Assembly (NCBI RefSeq): GCF_000498755.1
Contig: NZ_AXUS01000017.1
Coordinates: 19,481-83,480, forward strand
DNA from: Clostridioides mangenotii TR
Lineage (GTDB): Bacteria; Bacillota; Clostridia; Peptostreptococcales; Peptostreptococcaceae
DNA: 64,000 bases
Reading direction: 5' to 3'
Numbering within the stretch: the stretch's first letter is position 1; each line of letters begins with the position of its first letter. Made by a program: the position numbers and the translations under genes. Below the pieces are notes generated by a model. It was not told the origin of the DNA. It did not search any database and worked only from the letters and a program-made list of their open reading frames with translations. Positions 17,001 to 28,492 of this stretch are shown here, piece after piece.

Positions 17001-17779
17001 AGATGCACTTAGGTCTTGCAGCTAAGAAACTAGGTTGGTATGTTGCTACATCAGTATTTGATGGAGCTAATGAGTTTGATATCATGGATGCTCTTGAAGA
17101 TGCAGGATATCCAAGAAACGGCAAACTTGATCTATATGATGGTAGAACAGGTAGTCCGTTTGACAACAAGATAACTGTAGGTTATATGTACATGCTTAAA
17201 CTTCACCATTTGGTTGATGATAAGCTACACGCAAGAAGTACAGGACCTTACTCTCTAGTAACTCAACAACCTCTTGGTGGTAAAGCACAATTCGGTGGAC
17301 AGAGATTCGGAGAGATGGAGGTTTGGGCGCTTGAGGCTTATGGAGCTGCTCACATACTTCAAGAAATACTTACTGTTAAGTCTGATGATGTCTCAGGACG
17401 TGTTAGAACTTATGAAGCAATAGTGAAAGGTGAAAATATTCCAGAGCCAGGAATACCTGAATCATTCAAGGTTCTAATAAAAGAGCTTCAAAGTTTATGC
17501 TTAGATGTAAAAGTATTAACTGATGAAGATCAAGAAATAGAAGTTAAAGAGTCGTTAGATGAAGATGATATTAATATAGAAGAGTTTGAGTTAGACATGA
17601 TAGATAATATGGGAGAGATAGAAGAATCGCATATAATTGAGGATGTTGATGGAGAACCAGAAGACGAAACTGAAGAAGAGCCTGAAGAAATAATTGAAGA
17701 AGAAGAATTAAAAGGCTTTGTTGAAGAAGATGATTATGATAAGGTCATAGATTATGACAATGAGGACTTTGATGTATAA
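14045..17779 (+). CDS. rpoB: DNA-directed RNA polymerase beta subunit
   Basis: This 1244-residue subunit carries all the conserved blocks. The rifampicin region (about 483-515) reads [20 protein letters not shown], then [11 protein letters not shown], with wild-type residues. The [26 protein letters not shown] and [10 protein letters not shown] blocks and the C-terminal [26 protein letters not shown] block are present. After the conserved core there is an acidic tail of roughly 70 residues, rich in Glu and Asp. The ATG is preceded by AGAGGTGA. The usual upstream rplK-rplA-rplJ-rplL genes are absent from this locus. rpoC follows 90 bp downstream after a stem-loop. Confidence 0.98.
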   Translation: MPHPVTIGKRTRMSFSKIKEIADVPNLIEIQVDSYKWFLKEGLKEVFEDISPIEDYTGNLILEFVDYSLDEKPKYDIEECKERDATYCAPLKVKVRLINKETGEIKEQEVFMGDFPLMTNKGTFIINGAERVIVSQLVRSPGVYYADERDKNGKRLISSTVIPNRGAWLEYETDSNDVISVRVDRTRKQPVTVLLRALGIGSDSEIIDLLGEDERLIATLEKDSTSTVEEGLVEIYKKLRPGEPPTVESASSLLKSLFFDPKRYDLAKVGRYKFNKKLSLCYRIMNRISAEDVIHPETGEVYVKAGEKIPYEVAKDIQNSGINVVTILLDGDKNVKVTGNNFVDIKSHIKFDIDELNIKEKVHYPTLKEILDSYTDEEEIKEALKLRSKELVPKHILLDDIIASIDYEFNLFYDVGNIDDIDHLGNRRIRSVGELLQNQVRIGFSRMERVIKERMTVQDMEAITPQALVNIRPVSAAIKEFFGSSQLSQFMDQTNPLSELTHKRRLSALGPGGLSRERAGFEVRDVHHSHYGRMCPIETPEGPNIGLINSLGTYAKINEFGFIESPYRKYDKEAKTVTHEIHYLTADEEDLFVRAQANETLTDDNQFVNSRVVCRTINGAVELVSEDKVDYMDISPKQVVSVATAMIPFLENDDANRALMGSNMQRQAVPLVRREAPIIGTGIEYRAAKDSGAVVVAKNPGVAERVTADEIVIKREDGNRDRYNLLKFKRSNSGTCVNQTPIVDKGEQILAGDVIADGPATDLGEVALGRNCFIAFMTWEGYNYEDAILINERLVKEDRLSTIHIEEYECEARDTKLGPEEITRDIPNVGDSAIKNLDERGIIRIGAEVDSGDILVGKVTPKGETELTAEERLLRAIFGEKAREVRDTSLTVPHGESGIIVDIKLFTRENGDDLSPGVNELVRCYIAKKRKIKVGDKMAGRHGNKGVISRVLPEEDMPFMEDGTPMDIVLNPQGIPSRMNIGQVLEMHLGLAAKKLGWYVATSVFDGANEFDIMDALEDAGYPRNGKLDLYDGRTGSPFDNKITVGYMYMLKLHHLVDDKLHARSTGPYSLVTQQPLGGKAQFGGQRFGEMEVWALEAYGAAHILQEILTVKSDDVSGRVRTYEAIVKGENIPEPGIPESFKVLIKELQSLCLDVKVLTDEDQEIEVKESLDEDDINIEEFELDMIDNMGEIEESHIIEDVDGEPEDETEEEPEEIIEEEELKGFVEEDDYDKVIDYDNEDFDV

Positions 17780-17785
17780 TTTTTT

Positions 17786-17830
17786 ATAGCACATAGGAAA
17801 TTGTGCTTTTGTAAGTGCAATTTCCGCTAT
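17786..17830 (+). promoter_or_regulatory. intercistronic stem-loop between rpoB and rpoC
   Basis: Paired segments ATAGC/GCTAT and GGAAATTG/CAATTTCC form a bulged hairpin directly after the rpoB stop codon. No T-tract follows, so it is more likely an RNA-processing or stability element than a terminator. Confidence 0.55.
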
Positions 17831-17869
17831 ACATGCTTCGAAAAAATCAAATAGAAGGGAGAGAACTCC

Positions 17870-20800
17870 TTGTTTGAATTAAACAATTTTGAGTCGATAA
17901 AAATAGCTTTAGCTTCTCCGGAGAAAATAAGACAATGGTCTAGAGGAGAAGTAAAAAAACCAGAAACTATAAACTACCGTACTTTAAAACCAGAAAAAGA
18001 TGGTCTATTCTGTGAAAGAATATTTGGCCCTCAAAAAGACTGGGAGTGCCACTGTGGTAAATACAGAAGAGTAAGATACAAAGGTGTGGTTTGTGATAGA
18101 TGTGGTGTTGAAGTAACCAAATCTAAAGTAAGAAGAGAGAGAATGGGACATATAGAGCTAGCTGCTCCAATGTCACATATATGGTATTTTAAAGGTATAC
18201 CAAGTAGAATGGGACTTTTACTTGATATGTCTCCTAGGTTCCTAGAAAAAATTCTTTATTTTGCATCGTATGTAGTTGTAAATCCAGGAGAAACTGGGCT
18301 TAATGCAAAACAGTTACTAACTGAAAAAGAATACAGAGATGCTCTAGAAAAGTACGGTAACACATTTGAAGTTGGAATGGGTGCTGAGGCTGTAAAATCA
18401 TTACTAAAGGCTATTGATCTAGATCAACAGAGTAAAGATTTAAGAGCAGATCTTAAAGATAGTACAGGACAAAAAAGAATCAGAACTATAAGAAGACTGG
18501 AAGTTGTAGAGGCGTTTAAAAAATCTGGAAATAAGCCAGAGTGGATGATACTTGATGCAATTCCTGTAATACCACCAGATTTAAGACCTATGGTTCAACT
18601 TGATGGTGGAAGATTTGCGACTTCGGATCTAAATGACTTGTATAGAAGAGTTATAAATAGAAATAATAGATTGAAGAGATTACTAGAACTTGGAGCCCCT
18701 GACATCATCGTAAGAAATGAAAAGAGAATGCTTCAAGAGGCAGTAGATGCTCTTATAGACAATGGTAGAAGAGGTAGACCAGTAACTGGACCTGGTAATA
18801 GACCACTTAAGTCTTTATCAGATATGCTTAAAGGTAAGCAAGGACGTTTCCGTCAAAACTTACTTGGTAAGCGTGTTGACTACTCAGGACGTTCAGTTAT
18901 CGTTGTTGGACCAGAGCTTAAATTCTACCAATGTGGTCTTCCTAAGAAAATGGCACTAGAACTATTTAAGCCGTTTGTAATGGATAAATTAGTTAAAGAA
19001 GGTCATGCGCACAACATTAAGAGTGCAAAATCAATAGTAGAAAAAGTTAAGCCTGAAGTTTGGGACGTATTAGAAGACGTAATCAAGAGTCATCCGGTAC
19101 TTCTAAACCGTGCGCCGACACTACACAGACTAGGTATCCAAGCATTTGAGCCTATTCTAGTTGAAGGTAAAGCTATAAAACTACATCCACTTGTATGTAC
19201 GGCTTACAATGCTGACTTCGACGGCGACCAAATGGCCGTTCACGTTCCGTTATCAGTGGAGGCACAAGCAGAGGCTAGATTCTTAATGCTTTCTGTAAAC
19301 AATATACTTGCTCCTAAAGACGGTACACCTATAACTACTCCATCTCAGGATATGGTTCTTGGAAGTTACTATTTAACAATAGAAGCTCAAGACGGTGTAA
19401 GAGGAACCGGTATGGTATTTAAAGACTTCAATGAGTTGTTACTTGCGTACTTCAATAAAGCTGCAGATCTTCACGCTCTTGTTAAGATGAGAAAAGTTTA
19501 TGAAGATGGAACAAGTTGCATTATCGAAAGTACTGTAGGTAGATTTATATTCAATGAAGGCGTACCTCAAGACTTAGGATTTGTTGATAGAGAAAAAGAC
19601 CCTAATGGGCTTGAAGTTGATTTCCTAGTTGACAAGAAATCTCTAGGTAAAATAATAAATAAATGCTTTATAAAACATGGAAATACTGTAACTGCTGAAC
19701 TTCTAGACTACATTAAAGCTCTAGGATTTAAGTATTCTACAATAGCAGGTATAACAGTTGCCGTATCTGATATGGATGTTCCGAAAGAAAAGGAAATCTA
19801 TATACAAGAAGCAGAAAAGAAAGTTGATAAATATGAAAAGGCATTCAGAAGAGGTCTTATATCTGATGAAGAGAGATATGAAAGAGTTATAGAGACTTGG
19901 ACAGAAACTACTGAAAAGGTAACTGACGCTCTAATGGATGGACTTAGCAGATTGAATAACTTATATATAATGGCGCATTCAGGAGCCAGAGGGTCTAAAA
20001 ACCAGATAAGACAGCTTGCAGGTATGCGTGGACTTATGGCCAATGCTTCAGGTAAGACTATGGAGATCCCAGTTAAATCAAACTTCCGTGAAGGTTTATC
20101 AGTACTTGAGTACTTTACATCTTCTCACGGTGCCAGAAAAGGACTTTCTGATACAGCGCTTCGTACTGCTGAGTCTGGATACTTAACAAGAAGACTTGTT
20201 GATGTCAGCCAGGACGTTATAGTTAGAGAAATCGAATGTGGTACAACAGATACTACAGAGATACTAGCTATTAAAGATGGAAACGAAGTTATAGAAGAAC
20301 TTTACGATAGAATAGTAGGAAGATATGTAGTTGATGCTATAGTTCATCCGGAAACTGATGAAGTTATAGTAGAAGCCGATACTAGAATAACAGAAGATGA
20401 AGCTGACAAAATAATTGACGCTGGAATCGAATTGGTACACATCAGAACAGTTCTTAACTGTAGAACTAACCATGGGGTTTGTTCTAAGTGTTACGGTAAA
20501 AACTTGGCTACTGGTAAAGAAGTTCACATTGGTGAAGCGGTTGGAATCATAGCTGCCCAATCAATTGGTGAGCCAGGTACACAGCTTACAATGCGTACAT
20601 TCCATACTGGTGGGGTTGCCGGTGGAGATATAACTCAAGGTCTTCCAAGGGTTGAAGAGTTATTTGAAGCCAGAAAACCAAAGAGTCTCGCTGTAATAAC
20701 TGAAATTGCAGGTAGAGTAGAAATAAACGACTCCGACAAGAAAAAAGAAGTAACAATAATACCTAGTGAAGGTGAAAAAGAAGTATATGCAATTCCTTAT

Positions 20801-21355
20801 GGTACGAGACTTAGAGTTAAACACGGTCAAATGCTTAAAGCAGGAGAGCCGTTGATTCAAGGTTCGATTAACCCTCACGATATAGTAAGAGTTAACGGAA
20901 TCATAGGAGTTCAAGAATATATAGTTAAAGAAGTGCAGAGAGTTTATAGACTTCAAGGTGTTGATATAAACGATAAGCATATAGAAGTAATAGTTAGACA
21001 GATGTTATCAAAAGTTAAAGTTGAAGATCCTGGAGATACAGATTTACTTCCAGGAGGATATGAAGATGTATTGGTATTCAATAAGTGCAATGAAGAAGCT
21101 GAAGCTAAGGGTTTAAGACCTGCTAATGCTGCAAGAGTACTTCTTGGAATAACAAAAGCATCACTTGCTACGGATTCATTCTTATCAGCGGCATCATTCC
21201 AAGAGACAACTAGAGTATTAACAGAAGCTGCTATAAAGGGTAAAGAAGATAACTTAATCGGACTTAAAGAGAATGTTATATTAGGAAAACTTATACCAGC
21301 TGGAACAGGTATGAAGAAATACAAAAATATAGCAGTAGAAAAGGTAGAAGCCTAA
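17870..21355 (+). CDS. rpoC: DNA-directed RNA polymerase beta' subunit
   Basis: This 1161-residue subunit begins [20 protein letters not shown] from a TTG codon, with GAAGGGAG 8 bp upstream; no ATG fits the conserved N-terminus. The zinc-binding [20 protein letters not shown] is near residues 60-78. The catalytic magnesium loop NADFDGD is at about 447-453, and the second zinc site [13 protein letters not shown] lies near 870. The bridge-helix and trigger-loop segments ([18 protein letters not shown]) are intact. With RpoB, RpoA and omega it forms core RNA polymerase. Confidence 0.98.
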   Translation: MFELNNFESIKIALASPEKIRQWSRGEVKKPETINYRTLKPEKDGLFCERIFGPQKDWECHCGKYRRVRYKGVVCDRCGVEVTKSKVRRERMGHIELAAPMSHIWYFKGIPSRMGLLLDMSPRFLEKILYFASYVVVNPGETGLNAKQLLTEKEYRDALEKYGNTFEVGMGAEAVKSLLKAIDLDQQSKDLRADLKDSTGQKRIRTIRRLEVVEAFKKSGNKPEWMILDAIPVIPPDLRPMVQLDGGRFATSDLNDLYRRVINRNNRLKRLLELGAPDIIVRNEKRMLQEAVDALIDNGRRGRPVTGPGNRPLKSLSDMLKGKQGRFRQNLLGKRVDYSGRSVIVVGPELKFYQCGLPKKMALELFKPFVMDKLVKEGHAHNIKSAKSIVEKVKPEVWDVLEDVIKSHPVLLNRAPTLHRLGIQAFEPILVEGKAIKLHPLVCTAYNADFDGDQMAVHVPLSVEAQAEARFLMLSVNNILAPKDGTPITTPSQDMVLGSYYLTIEAQDGVRGTGMVFKDFNELLLAYFNKAADLHALVKMRKVYEDGTSCIIESTVGRFIFNEGVPQDLGFVDREKDPNGLEVDFLVDKKSLGKIINKCFIKHGNTVTAELLDYIKALGFKYSTIAGITVAVSDMDVPKEKEIYIQEAEKKVDKYEKAFRRGLISDEERYERVIETWTETTEKVTDALMDGLSRLNNLYIMAHSGARGSKNQIRQLAGMRGLMANASGKTMEIPVKSNFREGLSVLEYFTSSHGARKGLSDTALRTAESGYLTRRLVDVSQDVIVREIECGTTDTTEILAIKDGNEVIEELYDRIVGRYVVDAIVHPETDEVIVEADTRITEDEADKIIDAGIELVHIRTVLNCRTNHGVCSKCYGKNLATGKEVHIGEAVGIIAAQSIGEPGTQLTMRTFHTGGVAGGDITQGLPRVEELFEARKPKSLAVITEIAGRVEINDSDKKKEVTIIPSEGEKEVYAIPYGTRLRVKHGQMLKAGEPLIQGSINPHDIVRVNGIIGVQEYIVKEVQRVYRLQGVDINDKHIEVIVRQMLSKVKVEDPGDTDLLPGGYEDVLVFNKCNEEAEAKGLRPANAARVLLGITKASLATDSFLSAASFQETTRVLTEAAIKGKEDNLIGLKENVILGKLIPAGTGMKKYKNIAVEKVEA

Positions 21356-21378
21356 GAAAAGCCTGTTTAAAAGAAATC

Positions 21379-21407
21379 TTGACAATCATTTATCCTGATG
21401 ATAAAAT
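21379..21407 (+). promoter_or_regulatory. sigma-A-type promoter of the str operon
   Basis: TTGACA (21379-21384), a 17-nt spacer and TAAAAT (21402-21407) form a near-consensus housekeeping promoter 184 bp upstream of rpsL. Confidence 0.8.
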
Positions 21408-21430
21408 GTTTAAGTGTGTAATTAAGAGTA

Positions 21431-21464
21431 CACTAAGGATCCTACGGGGTTCTTAGTGGCTTTT
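21431..21464 (+). terminator. hairpin with UACG tetraloop in the rpsL leader (possible attenuator)
   Basis: A 12-bp stem (21431-21442 with 21447-21458) is capped by a C-UACG-G loop of the very stable UNCG class and is followed by GCTTTT. It lies just downstream of the str promoter, so it could attenuate the str operon as well as terminate rpoBC read-through. Confidence 0.6.
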
Positions 21465-21590
21465 AAATGCTACAATATTATTTAAAGCTAAAAGCATCAA
21501 ACTATGTTAGACTCAGTAAATGTGTCTAAGCTTTGAACCGGTTGGCGATCTGTTATTAGATCGAAAATTAAAAGAAGGAGGTGCAGATTA

Positions 21591-22013
21591 ATGCCAACAA
21601 TTAACCAGTTAATCCGTAAGAGTAGAAAAGCTATAGAGAAAAAATCAGACTCTCCAGCACTACAAAGAGGATATAACTCACTTGATAAGAGAGCTACAGA
21701 AATAAAAGCTCCACAAAAAAGAGGAGTTTGTACATCAGTAAAAACAGTTACTCCTAAAAAACCTAACTCAGCGTTAAGAAAAGTTGCCAGAGTTAGACTT
21801 ACTAATGGTATAGAGGTTTCAGCTTATATACCAGGAGAAGGACATAACCTACAAGAACATAGTGTTGTTCTTATAAGGGGAGGAAGAGTTAAAGACCTTC
21901 CAGGGGTTAGATACCATATATTAAGAGGAACTCTTGATACTGCTGGTGTAGAAAAAAGAATGCAGTCTAGATCAAAATATGGTGCGAAAAGACCTAAAGA
22001 AGCAAAGAAATAA
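21591..22013 (+). CDS. rpsL: 30S ribosomal protein S12
   Basis: This 140-residue protein contains the universally conserved [11 protein letters not shown] loop (Lys56/57) and [14 protein letters not shown], both of which contact the decoding centre. The loop lysine is the wild-type residue, so no streptomycin-resistance change is seen. The AAGGAGG ribosome binding site is well placed before the ATG. It is the first gene of the str operon, after its own promoter and leader hairpin. The L7Ae-type gene often found between rpoC and rpsL in Firmicutes is missing. Confidence 0.98.
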   Translation: MPTINQLIRKSRKAIEKKSDSPALQRGYNSLDKRATEIKAPQKRGVCTSVKTVTPKKPNSALRKVARVRLTNGIEVSAYIPGEGHNLQEHSVVLIRGGRVKDLPGVRYHILRGTLDTAGVEKRMQSRSKYGAKRPKEAKK

Positions 22014-22139
22014 TAACTGTTTAAATTAATTATAGTTTAGGTGCTTTAAATATAGAGAAATATATTTATGGCATCACGGTATGTCAGTGCATATCGAGTA
22101 CCTATGATTTAATATTTAATATTTAAGGAGGGAAGCAGA

Positions 22140-22610
22140 ATGCCAAGAAAAGGTAATGTTCCAAAAAGAGATGTTTTACCAGATCCAATGTATGGAAGTA
22201 CGGTAGTTACTAAGTTAATAAATAACTTAATGATAGATGGAAAAAGAGGGAAAGCTCAAAAGATAGTTTATGACGCTTTCGCAATAGTAGCAGATAGTAC
22301 AGGAGAGGATGCTCTAGAAGTATTTGAAGCAGCTATGGAAAATATAATGCCAGTTCTAGAAGTAAAAGCTAGAAGAGTTGGTGGAGCTAACTATCAAGTG
22401 CCAATCGAGGTTAGACCTGAAAGAAGACAAACTTTAGGTTTAAGATGGTTAGTAAAATACACAAGAGATCGTGGAGAAAGAGGCATGGTTGAAAAGCTTG
22501 CTAAAGAAGTAATGGATGCAGCTAACAACACTGGAGCTTCTGTTAAGAAGAAAGAAGATACTCATAAAATGGCAGATGCTAACAGAGCGTTTGCACATTA
22601 CAGATGGTAG
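22140..22610 (+). CDS. rpsG: 30S ribosomal protein S7
   Basis: This 156-residue protein has the usual [14 protein letters not shown] beta-hairpin region and the C-terminal [16 protein letters not shown]7 nucleates assembly of the 30S head. In other bacteria it represses the str operon by binding the S12-S7 intergenic region; here that spacer is 126 nt and contains no obvious terminator. The ribosome binding site is AAGGAGG. Confidence 0.98.
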   Translation: MPRKGNVPKRDVLPDPMYGSTVVTKLINNLMIDGKRGKAQKIVYDAFAIVADSTGEDALEVFEAAMENIMPVLEVKARRVGGANYQVPIEVRPERRQTLGLRWLVKYTRDRGERGMVEKLAKEVMDAANNTGASVKKKEDTHKMADANRAFAHYRW

Positions 22611-22662
22611 CATATACGGATATCTTATAAATCGATTAAGGATATCATAAGGAGGAAGGACC

Positions 22663-24735
22663 ATGGAAAGAAAATTTCCTTTGGAGAGAACAAGGAACAT
22701 AGGAATCATGGCTCATATAGATGCAGGTAAAACAACGACTACTGAAAGAATCCTGTTTTATACTGGGCAAACTCATAAAATAGGGGAGACTCATGAAGGG
22801 GCTTCTCAAATGGACTGGATGGAGCAAGAGAAGGAGAGAGGTATAACAATTACTTCTGCCGCTACTACTGCTACATGGAAAGACCATAGAATAAATGTTA
22901 TAGATACTCCAGGACACGTGGACTTTACAGTTGAGGTTGAAAGATCTCTTAGAGTTCTTGATGGTGCAGTTGCAGTATTCTGTGCTAAGAGTGGGGTTGA
23001 ACCTCAATCTGAGAACGTATGGAGACAAGCAGAAACTTACGGAGTACCAAGAATAGCGTTTGTAAATAAAATGGATAGAACAGGTGCGGACTTCCTAAAT
23101 GTTGTAAGCATGATGAAGGATAGATTAGCATCAAATGCTGTTCCACTACAATTACCAATAGGTAAAGAGGATTACTTTACAGGTATTGTTGATTTAATAG
23201 AAATGAACGCAGTTATATACAAAGACGATTTAGGTGTTGATATGGAAATAACTGAGATACCTGAAGACTTAAAAGATATGGCAGCTGAGTATAGAGAAAA
23301 ATTAGTTGAAGCTACTGCTGAGACTGATGAAGACTTAATGCTTAAATACCTTGAAGGTGAAGAAATCACTAATGATGAATTAAATGTTGCAATAAGAAAA
23401 GCTACGATAGCTTGTGAAATGAATCCTGTTTTCTGTGGGACTGCTTACAGAAATAAAGGTGTTCAGTTACTTATAGATGCTGTTTTAGCTTATTTACCAG
23501 CTCCAACTGATATAGCTTCTATAAAAGGTATATTACCAGATGGAGAAGAAGCAGAAAGACATTCTTCTGATGAAGAGCCATTTTCAGCTCTTGCGTTCAA
23601 AATAATGACTGACCCATTCGTAGGTAAATTAGCATTCTTCAGAGTTTACTCTGGAACTCTAGATTCTGGATCTTATGTTCTTAACTCAACTAAAAACAAA
23701 AGAGAAAGAATAGGTCGTATATTACAAATGCATGCGAACACTAGAGAAGAAATAACAAAAGTATTTGCGGGAGATATAGCAGCTGCTGTTGGTCTTAAAG
23801 ATACTACAACAGGTGACTCTTTATGTGATGCTTCTGCGCCAATAATACTAGAATCAATGGAATTCCCTGAACCAGTTATAGATGTTGCCATAGAGCCTAA
23901 ATCAAAAGCTGCTCAAGAAAAAATGGGTGTTGCTCTTCAAAAGCTTGCTGAAGAGGATCCAACTTTCAGAGTTAGAAGTGATAAGGAAACAGGACAAACT
24001 ATAATCGGTGGTATGGGTGAGCTTCACCTAGAGGTTATCGTTGATAGACTTCTTAGAGAATTCAAAGTTGAAGCCAATGTTGGTGATCCACAAGTTGCCT
24101 ATAGAGAAACTATTACTCAGCCAGTTGATGTTGAGCATAAGTACTCTAAACAATCAGGTGGTAGAGGTCAATACGGACACGTTAAGATCAGAGTTAATCC
24201 ACTTGAGCCAGGTGAAGGATACAAATTCGAAAACAAAACTGTTGGAGGATCTGTGCCTAAAGAGTATGTTGGACCAGTTGATCAAGGTATCCAAGGAGCA
24301 ATGCACGCAGGTGTTATAGCAGGATATCCAGTTGTAGATATTGGTGTTGAACTATACGACGGATCTTACCATGAGGTTGACTCTTCAGAGATGGCCTTTA
24401 AAATGGCAGGTTCTATGGCATTCAAAGATGCTCTTAAGAAAGGTAATTCAGTACTTCTTGAGCCTTACTTCAAGGTTGAAGTTGTTACTCCAGAGGATTA
24501 CATGGGAGACGTTATGGGTGACTTAAACTCAAGAAGAGGATTAATCCAAGGAATGGAAGCTAGAAGCGGTGCTCAAGTTATAAACGCATTCGTTCCACTT
24601 TCAGAAATGTTTGGATACTCTACAGATCTTAGATCTGCAACTCAAGGTCGTGCGACATATACTATGATATTCGACCATTATGAGCAAGTTCCATCTTCTG
24701 TAGCTAAGAAAATAGCTGAAGGAAGACAAGGATAA
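22663..24735 (+). CDS. fusA: translation elongation factor G
   Basis: This 690-residue GTPase has G1 [11 protein letters not shown]2 [10 protein letters not shown]3 DTPGHVDF and G4 NKMDR, followed by domains II-V, with the domain IV loop intact ([10 protein letters not shown]). It drives ribosomal translocation and, with RRF, ribosome recycling. ATG 22663 follows an AAGGAGGAAGG ribosome binding site. It is third in the str operon. It is the canonical fusidic-acid target; resistance status cannot be judged here. Confidence 0.98.
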   Translation: MERKFPLERTRNIGIMAHIDAGKTTTTERILFYTGQTHKIGETHEGASQMDWMEQEKERGITITSAATTATWKDHRINVIDTPGHVDFTVEVERSLRVLDGAVAVFCAKSGVEPQSENVWRQAETYGVPRIAFVNKMDRTGADFLNVVSMMKDRLASNAVPLQLPIGKEDYFTGIVDLIEMNAVIYKDDLGVDMEITEIPEDLKDMAAEYREKLVEATAETDEDLMLKYLEGEEITNDELNVAIRKATIACEMNPVFCGTAYRNKGVQLLIDAVLAYLPAPTDIASIKGILPDGEEAERHSSDEEPFSALAFKIMTDPFVGKLAFFRVYSGTLDSGSYVLNSTKNKRERIGRILQMHANTREEITKVFAGDIAAAVGLKDTTTGDSLCDASAPIILESMEFPEPVIDVAIEPKSKAAQEKMGVALQKLAEEDPTFRVRSDKETGQTIIGGMGELHLEVIVDRLLREFKVEANVGDPQVAYRETITQPVDVEHKYSKQSGGRGQYGHVKIRVNPLEPGEGYKFENKTVGGSVPKEYVGPVDQGIQGAMHAGVIAGYPVVDIGVELYDGSYHEVDSSEMAFKMAGSMAFKDALKKGNSVLLEPYFKVEVVTPEDYMGDVMGDLNSRRGLIQGMEARSGAQVINAFVPLSEMFGYSTDLRSATQGRATYTMIFDHYEQVPSSVAKKIAEGRQG

Positions 24736-24837
24736 TAAAGTTATTAAATTTTTAATATAAAATATAGATAAAAATCTAAAAACAATGGCTAGGTGGTCAA
24801 AATCACCTAGCATGTAAATAAAGGGAGGAAAGTAAAA

Positions 24838-26031
24838 ATGGCTAAAGCTAAATACGAAAGAACTAAGCCGCACGTTAATATAGGAACTATAGGTCACGTT
24901 GACCACGGTAAAACTACTTTAACTGCAGCTATAACTAAAACATTACATGCTAGATATCAATTAGGAGAAGCAGTAGACTTCGCTAATATAGATAAAGCTC
25001 CAGAAGAAAGAGAAAGAGGAATCACAATATCTACAACTCACGTTGAGTATGAAACTCCAAACAGACACTACGCTCACGTTGACTGCCCAGGACATGCTGA
25101 CTACGTTAAAAACATGATCACAGGAGCAGCACAAATGGACGGTGCTATATTAGTTGTTTCTGCAACTGATGGACCAATGCCTCAAACAAGAGAGCATATA
25201 GTACTTTCAAGACAAGTTGGTGTACCATACATCGTTGTATTCTTAAACAAATGCGACATGGTAGACGACGAAGAATTATTAGAGTTAGTTGAAATGGAAG
25301 TTAGAGATCTATTATCAGAGTATGACTTCCCAGGAGATGATACTCCGATAGTTAAAGGATCAGCTTTAATGGCTCTTGAAGATCCAGATAGCGAGTGGGG
25401 AGACAAAATAGTTGACTTATTCGAGCAAATAGATGAGTATATACCATCTCCAGAAAGAGATATAGACAAAGATTTCTTAATGCCAGTTGAGGACGTATTC
25501 TCTATAACAGGTAGAGGTACAGTTGCTACAGGTAGAGTTGAGAGAGGAATACTTAAAGTTCAAGACGAAGTAGATCTAGTAGGTCTTTCAGAAGCTCCAA
25601 GAAAGTTAATTGTAACTGGAGTAGAGATGTTTAGAAAATTACTAGACCAAGCTCAAGCTGGAGATAACATAGGAGCTCTTTTAAGAGGAATCCAAAGAGA
25701 TGAGATAGAAAGAGGACAAGTTCTTTGTAAAGCTGGTTCTGTAAAAGCTCACACTAAATTCACAGCAGAAGTATACGTTCTTAAAAAAGAAGAGGGTGGA
25801 AGACATACTCCATTCTTCGATGGATACAGACCACAATTTTACTTAAGAACAACTGACGTAACAGGTGCTTGTAAATTACCAGATGGAATAGAAATGGTAA
25901 TGCCTGGAGATAACGTAACAATGGAAGTAGACTTAATCAACTCAATCGCGGTAGAAGAAGGACAAAGATTCGCGATAAGAGAAGGTGGAAGAACAGTTGC
26001 TTCAGGAGTTGTTGTTTCTATAATGGAATAA
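24838..26031 (+). CDS. tuf: translation elongation factor Tu
   Basis: This 397-residue GTPase has G1 [10 protein letters not shown]3 DCPGHADY and G4 NKCDM, and beta-barrel domains II and III. It brings aminoacyl-tRNA to the ribosome. The AGGGAGG ribosome binding site is strong and codon use is highly adapted. It ends the str operon; a hairpin with a T-tract follows. This is the only tuf copy in the window. Confidence 0.98.
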   Translation: MAKAKYERTKPHVNIGTIGHVDHGKTTLTAAITKTLHARYQLGEAVDFANIDKAPEERERGITISTTHVEYETPNRHYAHVDCPGHADYVKNMITGAAQMDGAILVVSATDGPMPQTREHIVLSRQVGVPYIVVFLNKCDMVDDEELLELVEMEVRDLLSEYDFPGDDTPIVKGSALMALEDPDSEWGDKIVDLFEQIDEYIPSPERDIDKDFLMPVEDVFSITGRGTVATGRVERGILKVQDEVDLVGLSEAPRKLIVTGVEMFRKLLDQAQAGDNIGALLRGIQRDEIERGQVLCKAGSVKAHTKFTAEVYVLKKEEGGRHTPFFDGYRPQFYLRTTDVTGACKLPDGIEMVMPGDNVTMEVDLINSIAVEEGQRFAIREGGRTVASGVVVSIME

Positions 26032-26097
26032 TTTAATTTTAAATAATTAATTATCCAATTAAACTAAAACAATATACAACTAAGTATATAATATAGA

Positions 26098-26150
26098 GGG
26101 GGTTGGACTTGGAAGTAATGTAATTTGCTTGTTAGTTCGATCCCTTTTTA
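26098..26150 (+). terminator. terminator after tuf
   Basis: An imperfect stem (left arm starting GGGGG, right arm ending GATCCC) with several G-U pairs is followed by TTTTTATTTTAT. It closes the str operon before the S10 promoter. Confidence 0.65.
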
Positions 26151-26197
26151 TTTTATATATGTAGCTGGTAAAACTAGAACCTAGGATTTAAAAATTG

Positions 26198-26226
26198 TTG
26201 ACAATAATCTTTAAAACGTTTATACT
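26198..26226 (+). promoter_or_regulatory. sigma-A-type promoter of the S10 operon
   Basis: TTGACA (26198-26203), a 17-nt spacer and TATACT (26221-26226). The transcript leader is about 250 nt and contains a TCGAG/CTCGA hairpin (26252-26268), leaving room for leader-mediated control of the ribosomal protein operon. Confidence 0.82.
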
Positions 26227-26483
26227 TATTTAGTGTTTAAAACGGATAAAGTCGAGTTCGTTACTCGATTATAATTATTTAAAAAAAGATTAAAAAAAGG
26301 TTGTAATATTGTCGGTTTTCGTTTAAAATATAATGGTATGCTAAAAAGAGGCAATATGTTAAGCAGCACCGGTAAGATGCAATTTAAAAATTGTGTTTAA
26401 GAAATTACAACACACCCGGATCAGTTTATCGGGGAAAATTGCTCGAGACGGAAACAAACAATCGAAGAAGGAGGGAAAAGAAA

Positions 26484-26795
26484 ATGGCTAAGAAGGAACA
26501 AATAAGAATAAAGCTAAAGTCATATGATCACAAATTATTAGATTTTTCAGCTGGCAAAATAGTAGATACTGTTAAAAAAGCTGGTTCACAAGTTTCAGGA
26601 CCTGTGCCACTACCAACAGAGAAACAAATTATTACAATACTAAGAGCTGTGCATAAGTACAAAGACTCTAGAGAGCAATTTGAAATTAGAACTCACAAGA
26701 GATTAATAGACATTGCTAACCCAACACCAAAAACTGTAGATTCATTAATGAGATTGGATTTACCAGCAGGTGTTGATATAGAAATAAAACTGTAA
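26484..26795 (+). CDS. rpsJ: 30S ribosomal protein S10
   Basis: This 103-residue protein is the first gene of the long S10/spc/alpha array. I chose ATG 26484 ([19 protein letters not shown]) because GAAGGAGGG lies just upstream and this gives the normal length; the open frame extends further upstream without homology. S10 is part of the 30S head and, as NusE, also of antitermination complexes on rRNA operons. Confidence 0.98.
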   Translation: MAKKEQIRIKLKSYDHKLLDFSAGKIVDTVKKAGSQVSGPVPLPTEKQIITILRAVHKYKDSREQFEIRTHKRLIDIANPTPKTVDSLMRLDLPAGVDIEIKL

Positions 26796-26891
26796 GACAC
26801 GAAAGACACCTAAGATATTATCCTATAAGGTAATAATCTTAGAATGATTACTTATAAGTAATCCGCTGTAAGAATTATAGGAGGTGCTAAT

Positions 26892-27521
26892 ATGAATGGA
26901 ATATTAGGGAAAAAAATAGGTATGACACAAGTATTCACTGAGGGTGGAGTTGTAATACCAGTAACTGCTATAGAAGCAGGACCAGTAGTTGTAACACAAA
27001 TCAAAACAGTTGATAAAGATGGTTATAACGCTATACAAGTTGGTTATCAAGAAGCTAAAGAGAAATCTTTAAACAAACCACAAAAAGGTCACTTAGCTGC
27101 TGCTAATACTTTAAAGAAACACCTAAAAGAATTCAGAGTAGATTCAGTTGATGGATTTGAAGTAGGTCAAGAGCTTAAAGCTGATGTGTTAGAAGAAGGA
27201 ATAAAAGTAGACGTATGTGGTATATCTAAAGGTAAAGGGTTCCAAGGCCCAATAAAGAGACATGGTCAAAGTAGAGGTCCTGAATCACATGGTTCTAGAT
27301 ATCACAGAAGACCAGGATCTATGGGAGCGGCTTCTTATCCAGGTAGAGTATTTAAAAACAAAAAACTTGCTGGACACATGGGTAGTGTTAGAGTAACAAT
27401 CCAAAACTTAGAGCTTGTAAGAGTAGACGCTGACAAGAATTTAATCTTAGTTAAGGGTGCTATACCAGGACCAAAAGGTTCAGTAGTAACTATAAAAACA
27501 GCTATAAAAAGCTCTAATTAA
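26892..27521 (+). CDS. rplC: 50S ribosomal protein L3
   Basis: This 209-residue protein has the [19 protein letters not shown] strand and the long internal loop with [20 protein letters not shown] that reaches toward the peptidyl-transferase centre; the Gln in that loop is the site methylated by PrmB in bacteria that have it. L3 nucleates 50S assembly. The ribosome binding site is TAGGAGGTG. Confidence 0.98.
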   Translation: MNGILGKKIGMTQVFTEGGVVIPVTAIEAGPVVVTQIKTVDKDGYNAIQVGYQEAKEKSLNKPQKGHLAAANTLKKHLKEFRVDSVDGFEVGQELKADVLEEGIKVDVCGISKGKGFQGPIKRHGQSRGPESHGSRYHRRPGSMGAASYPGRVFKNKKLAGHMGSVRVTIQNLELVRVDADKNLILVKGAIPGPKGSVVTIKTAIKSSN

Positions 27522-27549
27522 TTGACTCAAAGAGAAAGGAGGAATAACA

Positions 27550-28173
27550 ATGCCAAAATTAAACGTACTTAATGTTGCTGGGCAAAACGTTGGAGAAATA
27601 GAATTAACTGATACTATATTTAATGTAGAAGTTAATGAGCATATATTATACGAAGTTGTAAAAAATCAATTAGCAAACAAGAGACAAGGTAACCAATCAG
27701 CTAAGACAAGATCAGAAGTTAGAGGCGGAGGAAGAAAACCTTGGAGACAAAAAGGAACAGGTAGAGCAAGACAAGGTTCTACTAGATCTGTACAATGGGT
27801 AGGTGGAGGAGTTGCTTTTGCACCTAAGCCAAGAAGTTACAGATACACTTTACCTAAGAAGGTAAGAAGATTAGCTATGAAGAGTGCTTTAACAACTAAA
27901 GTTCAAAATAGCGAAATAATAATACTTGATCAATTAAACATGGACGCTCCAAAAACTAAAGAGTTCGCGCAAATATTAAAAAATATAAACGCTAACAGAA
28001 AAGCTTTAGTTGTAACAGCTGAGAAAAACGAAAATGTTATAAAATCAGCTAGAAATATAGAGGGTGTTCAAACTAGTTTAGTAAATACACTAAATGTTTA
28101 TGATATATTAAAGTATGATTCATTTATAATCACTACAGATGCAGTTAAAAAAGTGGAGGAGGTGTACGCATAA
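27550..28173 (+). CDS. rplD: 50S ribosomal protein L4
   Basis: This 207-residue protein has the basic extended loop [19 protein letters not shown] that lines the polypeptide exit tunnel. In E. coli L4 also represses its own operon. The ribosome binding site is AAAGGAGG. Its TAA overlaps the rplW start (TAATG), so translation is coupled. Confidence 0.98.
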   Translation: MPKLNVLNVAGQNVGEIELTDTIFNVEVNEHILYEVVKNQLANKRQGNQSAKTRSEVRGGGRKPWRQKGTGRARQGSTRSVQWVGGGVAFAPKPRSYRYTLPKKVRRLAMKSALTTKVQNSEIIILDQLNMDAPKTKEFAQILKNINANRKALVVTAEKNENVIKSARNIEGVQTSLVNTLNVYDILKYDSFIITTDAVKKVEEVYA

Positions 28174-28463
28174 TGACTAATCCACATGATATAGTTATAA
28201 AACCTGTCGTTACTGAAAGAAGTATGGAAGAGATGGGCGAAAAGAAATATACTTTTGTTGTTGCAAAGACTGCAAACAAAACTGAAATAAAAAAAGCAGT
28301 AGAAAAAATATTCGGAGTTGACGTTGATAAAGTAAATACACTTAACTACGATGGAAAAATGAAAAGAATGGGTAAAACAGAAGGAAGAACAACAGGATTC
28401 AAGAAGGCAGTTGTTAAGTTAGCTGCAGAGAGCAAAGAAATAGAGTTTTTCCAAGGAATGTAA
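28173..28463 (+). CDS. rplW: 50S ribosomal protein L23
   Basis: This 96-residue protein begins with DIVIKPVVTERSM and includes the loop KMKRMGKTEGRTTGFKKAVV. L23 lies at the tunnel exit and is the docking site for trigger factor and SRP. Its start overlaps the rplD stop by one base, and its ribosome binding site lies inside rplD (GGAGGAGG). Confidence 0.98.
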   Translation: MTNPHDIVIKPVVTERSMEEMGEKKYTFVVAKTANKTEIKKAVEKIFGVDVDKVNTLNYDGKMKRMGKTEGRTTGFKKAVVKLAAESKEIEFFQGM

Positions 28464-28492
28464 TATCCTAGTAAAAAAAGGAGGGAAATCAT

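Noticed and set aside
20264..20980. Minus-strand frames rich in Tyr, Ser and Phe opposite rpoC
   Set aside because: They are reverse shadows of an essential gene and their composition is an artefact of A+T-rich codon use.
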